64,000 nt of DNA, taken from assembly GCA_009731375.1 (NCBI GenBank), contig BJOX01000180.1, positions 117,652 to 181,651 on the forward strand. The letters run 5' to 3'. The notes under the pieces are model-generated. The model was not told where the DNA came from and made no database searches. It worked only from the letters and a program-made list of their open reading frames with translations. Shown piece by piece: positions 21,007 through 31,148 of this stretch. Position 1 is the stretch's first letter. The number at the start of each line of letters is the position of its first letter. This DNA comes from Paulinella micropora. Lineage: Eukaryota; Cercozoa; Imbricatea; Euglyphida. Made by a program: the position numbers and the translations under genes.

Positions 21007-22439
21007 TATCAATAACGGACACTCTGATTTCTGCTAATTGATTTGCTTGGTCTTGTAGTATATTCATGAGATTATTATTTTGTTTTTCTAAATTAACTAC
21101 CTTTTCCGCCATGTGTTGAAAAGCACTGACTAATATCGGTATAAAACTTGTATATGTTATGCCTTCAAGGTAGCCATCTCCATCGTCCGCTTTTATTCCG
21201 CTTTCAGATACAAATTCTGGAAATACTTTTTTGACTTCGTCCGCGATAAATCCGTGGTTCTTTTGTTCTTTCTTTTCGTCTGATTTCAAATAATATGAAC
21301 AGCAATTTATTTTCATAAGTTTCTCACAACAATCCCCGCAGTCGAATGTTTTAATGTCTGATTTTAATCTCCTGTCCGATGAGTTTGTCCAAGCACCATT
21401 TAGCGGAATATAATTATAACTACCAGACGGCTCGCCAGTAGTAGAGTTTGAAGTAGACCAAGCATGAAGCAAACCAGTAGAAGAAACAATTACTCCATAA
21501 TTCGTATATCCTCCCGATTTAAAATATAGTTGTGCGTCAACGGTAGAAGCGGGTCTTTTTCGTATGGTTAAAAAACCGCTGGATGCTGTTGGGATGACTA
21601 CCTCTCCCGATGTATTAATGTTCATCGCCTCAGTGTAAGATATATTGTTTCCCACAGTTGTTCCTGAATTATAATAAAAAGTGAGTTTTACACCTTTTTG
21701 AATTAGAAAGTTAGATGACGCAGAAGATGATTTCCAGTTCGTGCCGTCAAAATAAGCATCAAAACTTAAATTGACATTGTCGTGTGCCCAATTCAATAAT
21801 TGAAATGTTGGATAAGCATCCGCTCTTGTTATTGCTTGTAAGTGTGCTCCTCCGATATTTGAAGTCGTTCCGTATATTTCTAAACCACCTGTCGCCCCAT
21901 TTGCTGATTTTGTTGTGTTTCCTATAATTATTGGTTTGCCTAGTGCTGTTGTTATTTTATCGCTCGTTGCCAATGTCGTTGTTGATATCCCCGCATTTGC
22001 CGTTATTAATCCACTCGCGGTTACTGTTGTTGTTGATATACTCGCATTTGCCGTGATTAATCCGCTTGCGGTTAGTGTCGTCGTTGATATCCCCGCGGTT
22101 GAAGTAATTGTCGTTCCAGTTATTGTTCCGCCATTTGTTATATTGTTTGAGTTCATATCTAAGGCACCATAAAACCGCATACCGCCAGCATTGTTAAAAC
22201 GGACAATGTCAGACGAAGCACTTTTATTATCCAAAAGTTTTGAAATATAAAGTCCCGCCCCTTTTACATCAGATGCTACATTCGTAAATACATAACCTCG
22301 TTGGTTCGCGGTTCCACTTGTAGCGGTATTTAGAGTAAATAAGAAATATTGATAATCTCCCGATGTCTGTGAAAAGAATATATCTCCTCCATTTTGGTTT
22401 AATATCCTCGCCCCATTATATGTTATATTTCCGCCATTA
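20996..22439 (-). CDS. Tail fibre, C-terminal half with S74-type chaperone
   Basis: Continuation of the fibre reading frame after the 10-N gap; the frame is open from the gap edge to TAA 20996-20998. A repeat section (ITSTAGISTTTLTASGL, ITANASISTTTVTASGL) lies at 22040-22150. The C-terminus then carries the landmark of the Peptidase_S74/intramolecular-chaperone domain, NSSDRRLKSDIKTF, and later NHGFIADEVKKVFPEFV, followed by a coiled coil. In phage tail spikes this domain trimerises the fibre and then cleaves itself off. Its presence supports a trimeric receptor-binding fibre. Confidence 0.85.
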
Positions 22440-22449
22440 NNNNNNNNNN

Positions 22450-24513
22450 AATATGGTTTGGTCTGTTGATAGTTTTACATTTTGCCCGTCCAATGTGTCC
22501 GCATACCCTTTTGTCGCTCCGTCCGTCGCTAATGTCGGAGTTCCAAGGTTGGCTATTTTGCTACTATTACAATCTAGCCCCGAAGCATTTACCCAACCGA
22601 CGATTGCCCCATCAATAATAAAACTTATTTTTTTCGCATTTATTTCAAAGTTATAATTTACGCCCGTGCCCATATCAAGGCATCCGATAGTTCCTATATT
22701 GGCTGTGGAGTTAAAAACCACGAATGTTCCTTTTGTTGTCGCATTCGTTGAATTTCCTGTTATTTCAAGGGCACTGCTAAATGTCTTAATTCCTGCTATG
22801 GTTTGGTTTCCTGTTAGTTTCACATTTTGCCCGTCTAATGTATTCACATAACTTTTGTTTGCTCCGTCCGTTGTTGCTGATGGTGTGGCTAAGTTTGTTA
22901 TTTTGTTGTTATTCAAAGATAGTGTAGTACCAGATGCGGTTATAATTAAAGTATTACCCGAATATAACTCAACATACGAACCCGTTATTTGTATCGGATT
23001 CCAAGTCGCTGTTGCTGTCTTTTGTGCGGCAATCATTCCTATTTTTGTATCAAAGGCTATGCCAATGCAGTCAAAAGTAGTAGGATTGGACGAACCACTT
23101 ACTTCCAAAGTTGATGTAAATTTTTTATTACCTGCTATGGTTTGGTCTCCTGTTAGTTTAACGACAGAAGTGTCAAGAGTAGAAACATCCACGCCATCAA
23201 CAAGATTTACATTTGTTATGCTTTGACTTTTCATATCAATCCCCGCACTAGCATTTATTATACTGCTAAATGTCTTAATACCCGATATGGTTTGGTCTCC
23301 TGTTAGTTTAACCACCGAAGTATCAAGAACAGAAACATCAACACCATCAACATTGCCTACATTCGTAATAGCAAAACCACCCATATTTAAACTACCCGTC
23401 ATAGCCACTGTGCCGTCCTTGGCCAGTTTAGTATCAGTGTATGCTTTTGTTGAAGCATCGCCATCGTTGAATGGTGCTGGAAGTCCGCTGATTGCTGTTG
23501 TGCCACTAAAATTTAAAACATTGCCTGTCAATGTTATCCCACTCCCCGTGGTAGAAGCAAGAAGTATGGAAGAACCAACAATAGATAATGGATAGCCTGT
23601 TGCTCCACCTGCCTCCGACGAATAAATAGAACCCATATTATTGTTGTAATTGAAGAATAACTTACCTGTATTTAATGGATTTGAATCTTTTACACCCAAA
23701 TAAGTAGTAAATATTTTATTCCCTGTTATAGTCTGGTCTCCCGTTAGTTTAACCACCGAAGTATCAAGAGCCGAAACATCAACACCATCAACATTACCGA
23801 CATTTGCTACATTAAAACCTCCCATATTTAAATCTCCAAACATCATAGCGAGACCATCCAATCTAAGAAAAGGTGAGTTTGTGTTTCTCCATTGCCCTGT
23901 GCTATAAATGAGTAGTTGGTTATTGGCGGGTGTACCCGTTATTGTAACATCGCTGTGTGTATCAATTGAACCATCCGCGGAAACTTTATCATTATTATCT
24001 TCGTGCTCAGATATCCAAGTATCAACATCTTTCGTATTTAATAAATTAACTCCTGTTATATTCAAATTACCGCCCATACTAATATTGCCGAATTCATCAA
24101 CATTTATCGGAAATGTTTTATTTACCCAGTTTATTGAATTATATGTTAGATAACTATTCATAGCCACTGGTGCTGTAATGACTACATCCGTTAATTTATC
24201 TAGTTCAAAGTCGCTTATATAACTTGAATTTAATGTAGCAAATGAAGTATTGCCCAACCCATCCGTTTTCAATACTTGATTAGCCGTGCCGTCCGCTATT
24301 GGTAAGTCCTATTCGTTATTAATTGACACATAACCAGTATCAGATATCAACAAAGAAGAGTTATTATTTCGCGACGATATTGTTATGTCATCCGTTTTTG
24401 CTTGTATTGAGTTTGCTTCAATATGATCGCCATATAATACTCCATCAACTTCTAAATCCTCGTCTATTATCACAGAGCCAGTGATATGCCCACGGATTTC
24501 CTAAATGGTTCAT
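22450..24513 (-). pseudogene. Tail fibre, N-terminal repeat half, with frame break and in-frame TAG
   Basis: About 610 codons of repeats, each around a core VKLTGDQTIXGXKXFSS followed by a DGVDVSXLDTSV unit, typical of phage-like tail fibres. Upstream of codon LPIADGTANQVLKTDG there is an in-frame TAG (24305-24307), then about 60 more good codons (SVIIDEDLEVDGVLYGDH). The best start, ATG 24513, is in another frame, implying a frameshift at about 24498. The whole fibre would be over 1100 residues. A 10-N gap at 22440-22449 sits between the two halves. Confidence 0.75.
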
Positions 24514-24561
24514 ATTTTAATTCTATTATTTTATATTGTAGAATATATAGTTTAAAAAAAT

Positions 24562-25191
24562 ATGAATATATTCGGCCGATTGCAAGAACAGCAGTCAATA
24601 GATACTAAAACTATTGCAATCACTGCTACCCCGACATTAACAAGAAACATTCAAAATGTGTATGTTGGTCTTGATCTTAGGTCGTGGATGGAAAGTTCCA
24701 CATTCACTACTCTTTGCACGGGCGGTTATGGTAGCAAAACAATATCTAATTTAGGATATGGTTATTTCATTAAAGTTGCTTTTCGCGGGTCTTTAAATTT
24801 GCCCGCCCCGTCTGGAATAGGAACCTTTCAGTTCTGGTTTCATAAAACGGACGGAACAAATGTTGATGACTTTTACAGCGAAGTGCTAAATTATACAACC
24901 GCCATTGAGTATAAGTATTTTGATTGTATATGGCTAATTCAAAGATACGGAGTCCAAATGAAAATGATATGGTTAATGACTTGTCCAAATCCCGCGGATA
25001 CTACCAATAATACAACAATACGAATTTCTGGAAATACGACTAATGAGGTTTTATTAACATATGCGACAGATGCTCCAATAACATTGGAAGTATATTATAA
25101 AACGGCATCTGCGGATTATGTATCTTTTAAACCATCATATTTTAATATTGATGTTATGAGAGACATAGCACTGACCGCCGCTTACACATGA
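24562..25191 (+). CDS. Putative spike/structural protein with MNIFG start
   Basis: 209 aa, beta-rich with many Thr/Asn/Tyr. First residues MNIFGRLQ resemble the fibre at 10855 (MNLFGQST). Body has FQFWFHKTDG and YKYFDCIWLIQRYG. No known domain. It is divergent from the tail-fibre gene and overlaps the convergent neighbour at its 3' end by 10 bp. A virion surface role is inferred from the shared N-terminus only. Confidence 0.6.
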   Translation: MNIFGRLQEQQSIDTKTIAITATPTLTRNIQNVYVGLDLRSWMESSTFTTLCTGGYGSKTISNLGYGYFIKVAFRGSLNLPAPSGIGTFQFWFHKTDGTNVDDFYSEVLNYTTAIEYKYFDCIWLIQRYGVQMKMIWLMTCPNPADTTNNTTIRISGNTTNEVLLTYATDAPITLEVYYKTASADYVSFKPSYFNIDVMRDIALTAAYT

Positions 25192-25862
25192 AACCTGTCA
25201 TACATATCTTTTAGTGTCGTGAGTTTGCCCTCGTGTTGAGATAAAACATCGCGGAAAAATGTCTTATAATCTAACTTACCATATTTAAGAATAGGGCGTT
25301 GGTCTGGTGGTATGTGTGCGTATCTACTCTCGTGCCATTTCTTCATATCCTCCTGTAATATGGTGCGGTCTTCCACTTTCATATACAAGAAGTTAAACGG
25401 GTCTTTTGATACTTTCAAATGTGCCGTTATTATTTCATAGCAACTATACCCGCTCTCGGGCGGATTCCGCTTTGCTTTAATTGGCGTTTTCTTTTCCTTT
25501 GGTGGTGTGGGTTCCTCTTTCGTTTCTAAAACTAGTAATTCTTTTTTTGCTAATTCTTCTCCTACATTGGTCTTGATTTCGGTAATACCAGTCTCCTTCA
25601 AATCACTTTCTTTAAAAGGCGTAAATTCTTCTGGTTCAAAGAATTTTTTCATCATATCAGAAGAAGGCAATACAACTTCAACATTACCGTCTACGGCGAT
25701 AGCATCCGCTGTATCACCTTCTGGTGTTTGTTCGGGTCGGTATTTTTCGTAAAATGCGACGATATCAGTTTTAAGCGATTTGCTTGTTGGTAGTTTTATA
25801 TCGCTACTTAAATGAGTCCATTTTTCTATTTGGCTCAGATAATCTCTTTTAGTTGATGACAT
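25182..25862 (-). CDS. Hypothetical 226-aa protein, structured ends and acidic linker
   Basis: Start chosen at ATG 25862 (MSSTKRD); an upstream in-frame codon would add a hydrophobic leader encoded within the probable promoter (TTATATATAA at about 25893). A short N-terminal helical region, an acidic/Pro-rich linker, then a C-terminal block beginning SGYSCYEIITAHL and ending LTTLKDMYDRFHV. Lies immediately downstream of the polymerase-helicase gene in the same direction. Function unknown. Confidence 0.65.
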   Translation of the reverse strand: MSSTKRDYLSQIEKWTHLSSDIKLPTSKSLKTDIVAFYEKYRPEQTPEGDTADAIAVDGNVEVVLPSSDMMKKFFEPEEFTPFKESDLKETGITEIKTNVGEELAKKELLVLETKEEPTPPKEKKTPIKAKRNPPESGYSCYEIITAHLKVSKDPFNFLYMKVEDRTILQEDMKKWHESRYAHIPPDQRPILKYGKLDYKTFFRDVLSQHEGKLTTLKDMYDRFHV

Positions 25863-25932
25863 GATTTTGTTTTGGATTTCCAAAACAAAGATTATATATA
25901 AGCACAACAAAAAAAAATCCGTTTTATATTAT

Positions 25933-28386
25933 TTATTTCCAATATTGAAATTCTTCACTATACTCATCTCCTTCTTCATCAACTCCTGAACCAAAATCAA
26001 AATCAAATGTGTCGTCCTTTATGTATTCCCTTATGCTATCTCTGATTGATTGTATATTAATAGAAAACCTGTATTTTCTGTTGTTTTTACCTCCAGATTG
26101 TTTTGGTTTATCAACCCCCACATGTTTGAGTTGAGTATAGAAAGCGCCTTTATGATACGTAATTCCACTATCTGAACACCATGATTTATATTTATCACAC
26201 AGATATTGTGCATCCATCTTAATTTCTCTATTTTCAACTTTTTCAAATTTTGCTTCAATAAATTCAATCATGAATTTAATACCCTTTGGAAGATTGTGCA
26301 TTTTTTGTTCGGTCTTGTATTGAGTTTTATACGCGGTCATAACATTAATTTCTTCATACTTCCTTGTAGCAAAATATTCAAAGGCACATCTCATGAAATC
26401 ATCATTACTTATTTCGTCAAATATTGGTTTAAAATAATCCTTATCATCAGCATGTGCTCCACTTAATCTATGTAAGGAATATCGTCTATCACTGCCTTCT
26501 ATGTATAGTGTGTTTTCGTTGTTAGTATAAAACCAATATCTGGAGAAATGTTTCACTTTGTATTGCTTACTCCCCTTAGGTTCCACTATCTCATCTTTTT
26601 GGTCTATTTGACTTTTAAGACGATCGCTATTTGTAAAGGCTCCTCCTTTCTTTGGGAGTTCTTCAAACACTTTCAATATTTTATTGGAATACGCGACATT
26701 AAACTTTTCCATGTAGCGATTAAAATCTTTAATAACTACATGATTTTGTGATTCAAGAAGTCGCTCCATAAACTTTGACAACAACCCTTTACCAGTCCCC
26801 TGAACGGAATAGAATAAATGGCCTATACCTCGGTTCTTATTTGGCATTTGAATCATGTCCGCTACGTGGTTTAAGAAGTTATTGTATTCCCCTTCGCCTT
26901 CAGTAGAGAAGTCTGTTTTCAAATGTTTATACAAATTGCTTTCCTCAAAGTTGTATTTTGTTGAAACACTATCAAATGGTACATTATCTAACGGGAAGCC
27001 CATAAATAAGTTCAATTTATTTGAATACTTATTCGGCACACCCACTCGTTTTAGATACGGGTAAAACATAAAATCATCATACCGTTTTACATTCCGTTTA
27101 AATATCTGATTATGGACGAAATCATTTCCAAATTGAGTGTATAACCACTGTTTCGCACTTGGTAATTTCTTCGTTTCTTTACATTCACTGAGTTCTTTTA
27201 TGTATTCGGGGTTGATTACAAAACATTCATAATCTAATGAAGATTTCATTGTTCCCACATCAACCTGTACATAATATTCGGTCCTTTCTCCCGTTTCTTC
27301 GTCAATATCAAGGTTCAATGTCATTGCGCATTGTCCACCACCTCTAGTCACGATATTTATAGATTTTAACCATTCATTTAATCTTTCTAGACTTGCTACA
27401 TTCGGACCACAATCTTTAACATATACATTATCTATATCGCCAAAGTATTTAAGGCTTGGATATTCAAATGTCGCTACATCCTTCGGGATTGTTAAGCAAT
27501 CAGTCATATCTTTTATTTTAAGGGCCATGTCGATATTTAATGTATCTTTAATGAATTTGGAACATCCAATCAAATCGTATTCCTTTTTTTCCAACATCAA
27601 CCCGTCAAAACATAGCACACAGGTTTCAGGATTTCCAAAATACGAAATCATCGCTTGTAAGATATTATTCTCCATATCGCATAGAAGGGTATTCATGAAA
27701 CTGGCTTGATGGTTGAAATTATCACCCTTAGCTATTCTCTTTTGTTTAATCCGTTCAAAGTCTTCCAAATAAGTATTTGCAAATTGAGTGTGTAAAGTTA
27801 TCATTTCTTGTTTGAAATTGGTCAGGAATTTTGTCTTTTTCGTTAAAGAGTTATAATCTTTATTGCCACCATTGATAAGTGCCAGATAAATCTGTTTGGC
27901 CTTGTCTCTATCTACGGCTACTTCCTTACCTTCTTCAATCGTTGTAAGTTTCGTTAGTGTATTAATAGCCTTGTCTCTATTTTTCACATACGATTTCAAA
28001 TACTTACACTCAAAATTAAGCTTTTGGCATAAATGTAGCAGAATAACGGGGTGCGCATTAACCATATCAATGTCCACATAATAATCATGTGCTATGGTGT
28101 TCCGTATTTTTCTTGGAATGTTCTGAAGTGATAATGACCCAACGGCGCAAAATCTACCTTTACCATCATTTTGTCTATAAGTGACAACTATCTTGTCATT
28201 GAGAGAATTTTGAAGATACTTCTTTAATAGAGTAAAATGGTCAACTTCATCATATCGTTCCTTCCATACCAATTGTTTTTTGATATCTTCAAAATTATTC
28301 ACTATAAAAGATAACTTATTTGAATTAAACCATTCTTCCTTTGTCAAGAATTTCGTGTCCAAAGCATTCTTAACATCGATGTTCAT
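25933..28386 (-). CDS. TVpol-type DNA polymerase fused to superfamily 3 helicase
   Basis: 817 aa, intact. The N-terminal half carries motifs of the transposon/virophage polymerase family (TVpol, related to family A): KGRFCAVGSLSLQNIPR (76-92), motif A-like YVDIDMVNAHPVIL (103-116), motif B-like DKAKQIYLALINGG (161-174) and motif C-like CFDGLM (259-264). The C-terminal half is a superfamily 3 helicase: Walker A SVQGTGKGLL (about 525-535), Walker B LKVFEELPK (about 570) and a conserved SRYWFYTNNEN strand. The protein would prime/copy and unwind the viral genome. This fusion is the typical replication protein of many PLVs and virophages. Confidence 0.88.
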   Translation of the reverse strand: MNIDVKNALDTKFLTKEEWFNSNKLSFIVNNFEDIKKQLVWKERYDEVDHFTLLKKYLQNSLNDKIVVTYRQNDGKGRFCAVGSLSLQNIPRKIRNTIAHDYYVDIDMVNAHPVILLHLCQKLNFECKYLKSYVKNRDKAINTLTKLTTIEEGKEVAVDRDKAKQIYLALINGGNKDYNSLTKKTKFLTNFKQEMITLHTQFANTYLEDFERIKQKRIAKGDNFNHQASFMNTLLCDMENNILQAMISYFGNPETCVLCFDGLMLEKKEYDLIGCSKFIKDTLNIDMALKIKDMTDCLTIPKDVATFEYPSLKYFGDIDNVYVKDCGPNVASLERLNEWLKSINIVTRGGGQCAMTLNLDIDEETGERTEYYVQVDVGTMKSSLDYECFVINPEYIKELSECKETKKLPSAKQWLYTQFGNDFVHNQIFKRNVKRYDDFMFYPYLKRVGVPNKYSNKLNLFMGFPLDNVPFDSVSTKYNFEESNLYKHLKTDFSTEGEGEYNNFLNHVADMIQMPNKNRGIGHLFYSVQGTGKGLLSKFMERLLESQNHVVIKDFNRYMEKFNVAYSNKILKVFEELPKKGGAFTNSDRLKSQIDQKDEIVEPKGSKQYKVKHFSRYWFYTNNENTLYIEGSDRRYSLHRLSGAHADDKDYFKPIFDEISNDDFMRCAFEYFATRKYEEINVMTAYKTQYKTEQKMHNLPKGIKFMIEFIEAKFEKVENREIKMDAQYLCDKYKSWCSDSGITYHKGAFYTQLKHVGVDKPKQSGGKNNRKYRFSINIQSIRDSIREYIKDDTFDFDFGSGVDEEGDEYSEEFQYWK

Positions 28387-28523
28387 ATTTTTTTGCGTTT
28401 ATTTTTTTTTGTTGAGTAATAATTCGTGTGTCCTTATGGATACTATATATAAGTAAATATTTTATCCTTAACATAAAATTAAAATCATTAAGAAAAATTA
28501 AATTAAAAAAATATCTTTTTGCT

Positions 28524-29273
28524 TTACATATTTATCAATTTTGGTGTTTTTACTTTCTTAATGAATGTATAGTTCTCGCCTTTTGGATTAGAATTTGTTA
28601 TAACACGCAACATTAGTATGTAATATTCTTTTGGTATGACTTGGTTATTCGCACTATCTTTTAACACTGTTAGTTGATATCTGCCATATCTATTATTTCT
28701 CCACATCGGGTTGTATGTGCCTTTTATATTATCACTTATCTCCTTCGCTATTTTAGTGCTACATTCGTGGGTTCTGTCTGGGATATGAAATATGTAATGT
28801 CCTTTATCATTAATATTTATGAATTTCGCAATAATTACTTTAAACTCTGTTCTCCATTTGCTTGCTTCATAATTTTTATAACTATTTTCAATTGCTTCTC
28901 TTTTTTTAAGTTCTGCTTCTCTTGTCTTCGTTTCTTCCATATATTCGTCTAGTTTTAATAATCGGCCCCACTCGTTTAGAAAACTATTGACTTGATTTAT
29001 TTTTGCTTTTACAGTGTCTTGTTCAAGTTCCATCTTAATGGTTTTAATTTCTGTCTTTATGTCGTTTATTCTGGTGGTTTTACTATTATTGGTAATGATA
29101 TGAGTTTTTCCCTCACCTTTCATTATCTTTGATTCCTTTTTGATCGCTTCATGTGGTGGCTTTTTATCATCACTCCCTCCATATATAATTCTTTCAAGAT
29201 CTAGATATCTAAGTTCTAAAATCCTTATTTTACACCTATATTTATTGCACATTTCTGTATCATATCCAAACAT
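28524..29273 (-). CDS. Hypothetical 249-aa protein, coiled coil plus C-terminal domain
   Basis: First ATG at 29273 (MFGYDTEM); the frame is open a little further upstream without ATG. Long Lys/Glu-rich helical region in the middle (EETKTREAELKKREAIE). The C-terminal domain contains GHYIFHIPDRTHECS and GRYQLTVLKDSANN and looks globular. No family recognised. It follows the small zinc gene in the same direction with overlapping frames. Confidence 0.6.
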   Translation of the reverse strand: MFGYDTEMCNKYRCKIRILELRYLDLERIIYGGSDDKKPPHEAIKKESKIMKGEGKTHIITNNSKTTRINDIKTEIKTIKMELEQDTVKAKINQVNSFLNEWGRLLKLDEYMEETKTREAELKKREAIENSYKNYEASKWRTEFKVIIAKFININDKGHYIFHIPDRTHECSTKIAKEISDNIKGTYNPMWRNNRYGRYQLTVLKDSANNQVIPKEYYILMLRVITNSNPKGENYTFIKKVKTPKLINM

Positions 29274-29298
29274 GGTCCCATGTTCTTTTTTTAGAAGA

Positions 29299-29694
29299 TC
29301 AATCAATCTTAATTTTAATTTCTGGTAGTTCCATTTTGTAATAACATGAATAATGTGCCGATTGTAAACTATGTACGCCTTCTACGATCACATTTTGACA
29401 TATCACGCATTGTCTTTTCTTCATATATTCCAATGGTTCTTCACTTTCGCAATTTCTAACTTTATAGAAATGATTGTAAGAACACGCCGCACCCACATAG
29501 ATTACATAATGATCCCAGTAGTATGGATAAGCTCTTGTAATTGGTTTATTACATAAACATCTGTTTATGTTGTTTAAGTTATCAAACCTCTCGCACATTT
29601 CAATGTCTGCTGGTTTCCATGATCCTTTGTCAGGCTGTATTTTGGATAATGTTTGTACAATCATGATCCGGGCCTCGGCCGTTGTCTTCGCCAT
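29299..29694 (-). CDS. Zinc-binding small protein
   Basis: About 131 aa from ATG 29694 (an alternative ATG at 29706 adds four residues). Cys/His-rich: RCLCNKPI, AACSYNH, CVICQNVIVEG followed by a His-x3-Cys. This suggests two zinc sites. The start overlaps the end of the 96-aa gene in a different frame. Function unknown; nucleic-acid or protein binding is a guess. Confidence 0.6.
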   Translation of the reverse strand: MAKTTAEARIMIVQTLSKIQPDKGSWKPADIEMCERFDNLNNINRCLCNKPITRAYPYYWDHYVIYVGAACSYNHFYKVRNCESEEPLEYMKKRQCVICQNVIVEGVHSLQSAHYSCYYKMELPEIKIKID

Positions 29695-29920
29695 TTGTTT
29701 CAACATTTGTCTTATGTATTGTATATATAAGAATATTATTATCTTTAACATGTTTTCTTTTTGATTTTTTCTTTAATAAAGTAACTTCCCGATTTTCATT
29801 ATAATATCGTTTGCTCGCATCACGATACACTTGGGGTTTACTCTTCGCATATTTCCTCGCGGATTTTCTATGTGCTTCCTTTCGCTCTTCTTCAGTGAGA
29901 TATTTTCTTGGCGGTGCCAT
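29630..29920 (-). CDS. Small basic protein, PRKYLTEEERKEA type
   Basis: 96 aa, strongly basic. The start MAPPRKYLTEEERKEAHR followed by RKYAKSKPQVYRDAS resembles a short motif repeated in small proteins of PLVs and large DNA viruses. The last 30 residues overlap the next gene in another frame and look like random translation, so the true gene may once have ended earlier. ATTATATTATA precedes it. It is the first gene inside the right TIR boundary (29958). Confidence 0.55.
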   Translation of the reverse strand: MAPPRKYLTEEERKEAHRKSARKYAKSKPQVYRDASKRYYNENREVTLLKKKSKRKHVKDNNILIYTIHKTNVETNGEDNGRGPDHDCTNIIQNTA

Positions 29921-29931
29921 TTGGTCTTATG

Positions 29932-29946
29932 TATTATATTATATTA
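29932..29946 (-). promoter_or_regulatory. TATAATATA-type motif before 29920
   Basis: Coding strand reads TAATATAATATAATA a dozen bases before the ATG, again matching the recurrent box. Confidence 0.4.
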
Positions 29947-30694
29947 ATTAATTATTTTAAATCAAAATTAAACATTTTTTTTCGGACACGGCTGAAGTCG
30001 GTTGGTTATGGCCCTTATATGGTCCTCCATGAAGACCTTCTAATTTTTTCGGACCCCATTAAAAAAAAAGGATTTTATATCAAAAAATGAGGACGACTTA
30101 TAAGCGGATTTCCAATGAAATTCTATTTACTATTTACTTTATTATTTTACTTACTTATTTTGAATGAATTTTAATGAAAATATAAATAAATAAAGATATA
30201 ATATAAAGAGATTTATTGAATAAAACAACTTATAGCATATCCTTAAAAATTTACTTAAAACTTAAATTTTTGACGGGCCAATTGAATTTTTTTTAAATAT
30301 AAAATAACTTTTTTGTCCAGTCAATAGAACCTAACCCAAAAATAAGTAAGTTTTTTCGGACCCCTTTTTAAGCCTCATTTATTTATAAAAACTCTTACTA
30401 TTAATTTCAAAGAACTTAAAACTTATTTCTGGAAAAAAGGGGACTTTTTGCTCAAATCAATAATAAGACTTATTATAGATAAAATAACACTCCTATTAAA
30501 AAGAGACTAAAAATAAAAAAGGGATGAGATCCAAAAAAAGTTATCTTTTTTTAAGTTTTTTCCAAAAAAATTTAGATTTTTTCAAACTTTTTTGGAAAAA
30601 AAAATATAAACATTTCAAAAAAAAGGACTTTGAAAAAAAAGAAGGATACTTTATAAGAGTTATTTCATTATATCTAGCCTTGCTACCTTACCAC

Positions 30695-30919
30695 CTACAC
30701 CCCACATTCCTTGCAACAATAAACACCCCTATAACGTCCGCGGATGTAGTTTGAACCACAGGTGTGGCAATAGTGTTTATACCTAGCCCTCTCTGTCGCA
30801 CCCCTTACCCTACAATCACTGCACGTTTTCAACCTCCGTCCCTTGTCATTCAAGAATTGTACGGGCAGTCTCCAACATTTACACTTCCCGCACTTCTCGT
30901 GTTTTATTTCTTCCGTCAT
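30695..30919 (-). CDS. Zinc-ribbon-like protein, right TIR copy
   Basis: Identical in predicted product to 7997-8221. Same 4-bp ATGA overlap with the upstream 63-aa gene. Both copies being intact suggests the ends were recently homogenised. Confidence 0.7.
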   Translation of the reverse strand: MTEEIKHEKCGKCKCWRLPVQFLNDKGRRLKTCSDCRVRGATERARYKHYCHTCGSNYIRGRYRGVYCCKECGV

Positions 30920-31107
30920 ATTATTCCTTTTATATATTGTTTATATGTCTCTAACATATAAATTAGCAAAATAATATCGTTAGTACTTTTACCGCGCCAC
31001 CAATTTTTGGACAACGGGATCACTTTTGTCATTTTGTCAAAAGCAAAAAGCAAATTGTTCTCCTTTTGTATGTTTACCTTAATAGTGTGGGCTACCGCCG
31101 CGTCCAT
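30916..31107 (-). CDS. Hypothetical 63-aa protein, right TIR copy
   Basis: Identical in predicted product to 7809-8000. Starts in the 25-bp repeat. Confidence 0.5.
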   Translation of the reverse strand: MDAAVAHTIKVNIQKENNLLFAFDKMTKVIPLSKNWWRGKSTNDIILLIYMLETYKQYIKGII

Positions 31108-31148
31108 TAGTGTGGGCTACCGCCGCGTCCCCCATTTGTTGTGGTTTG

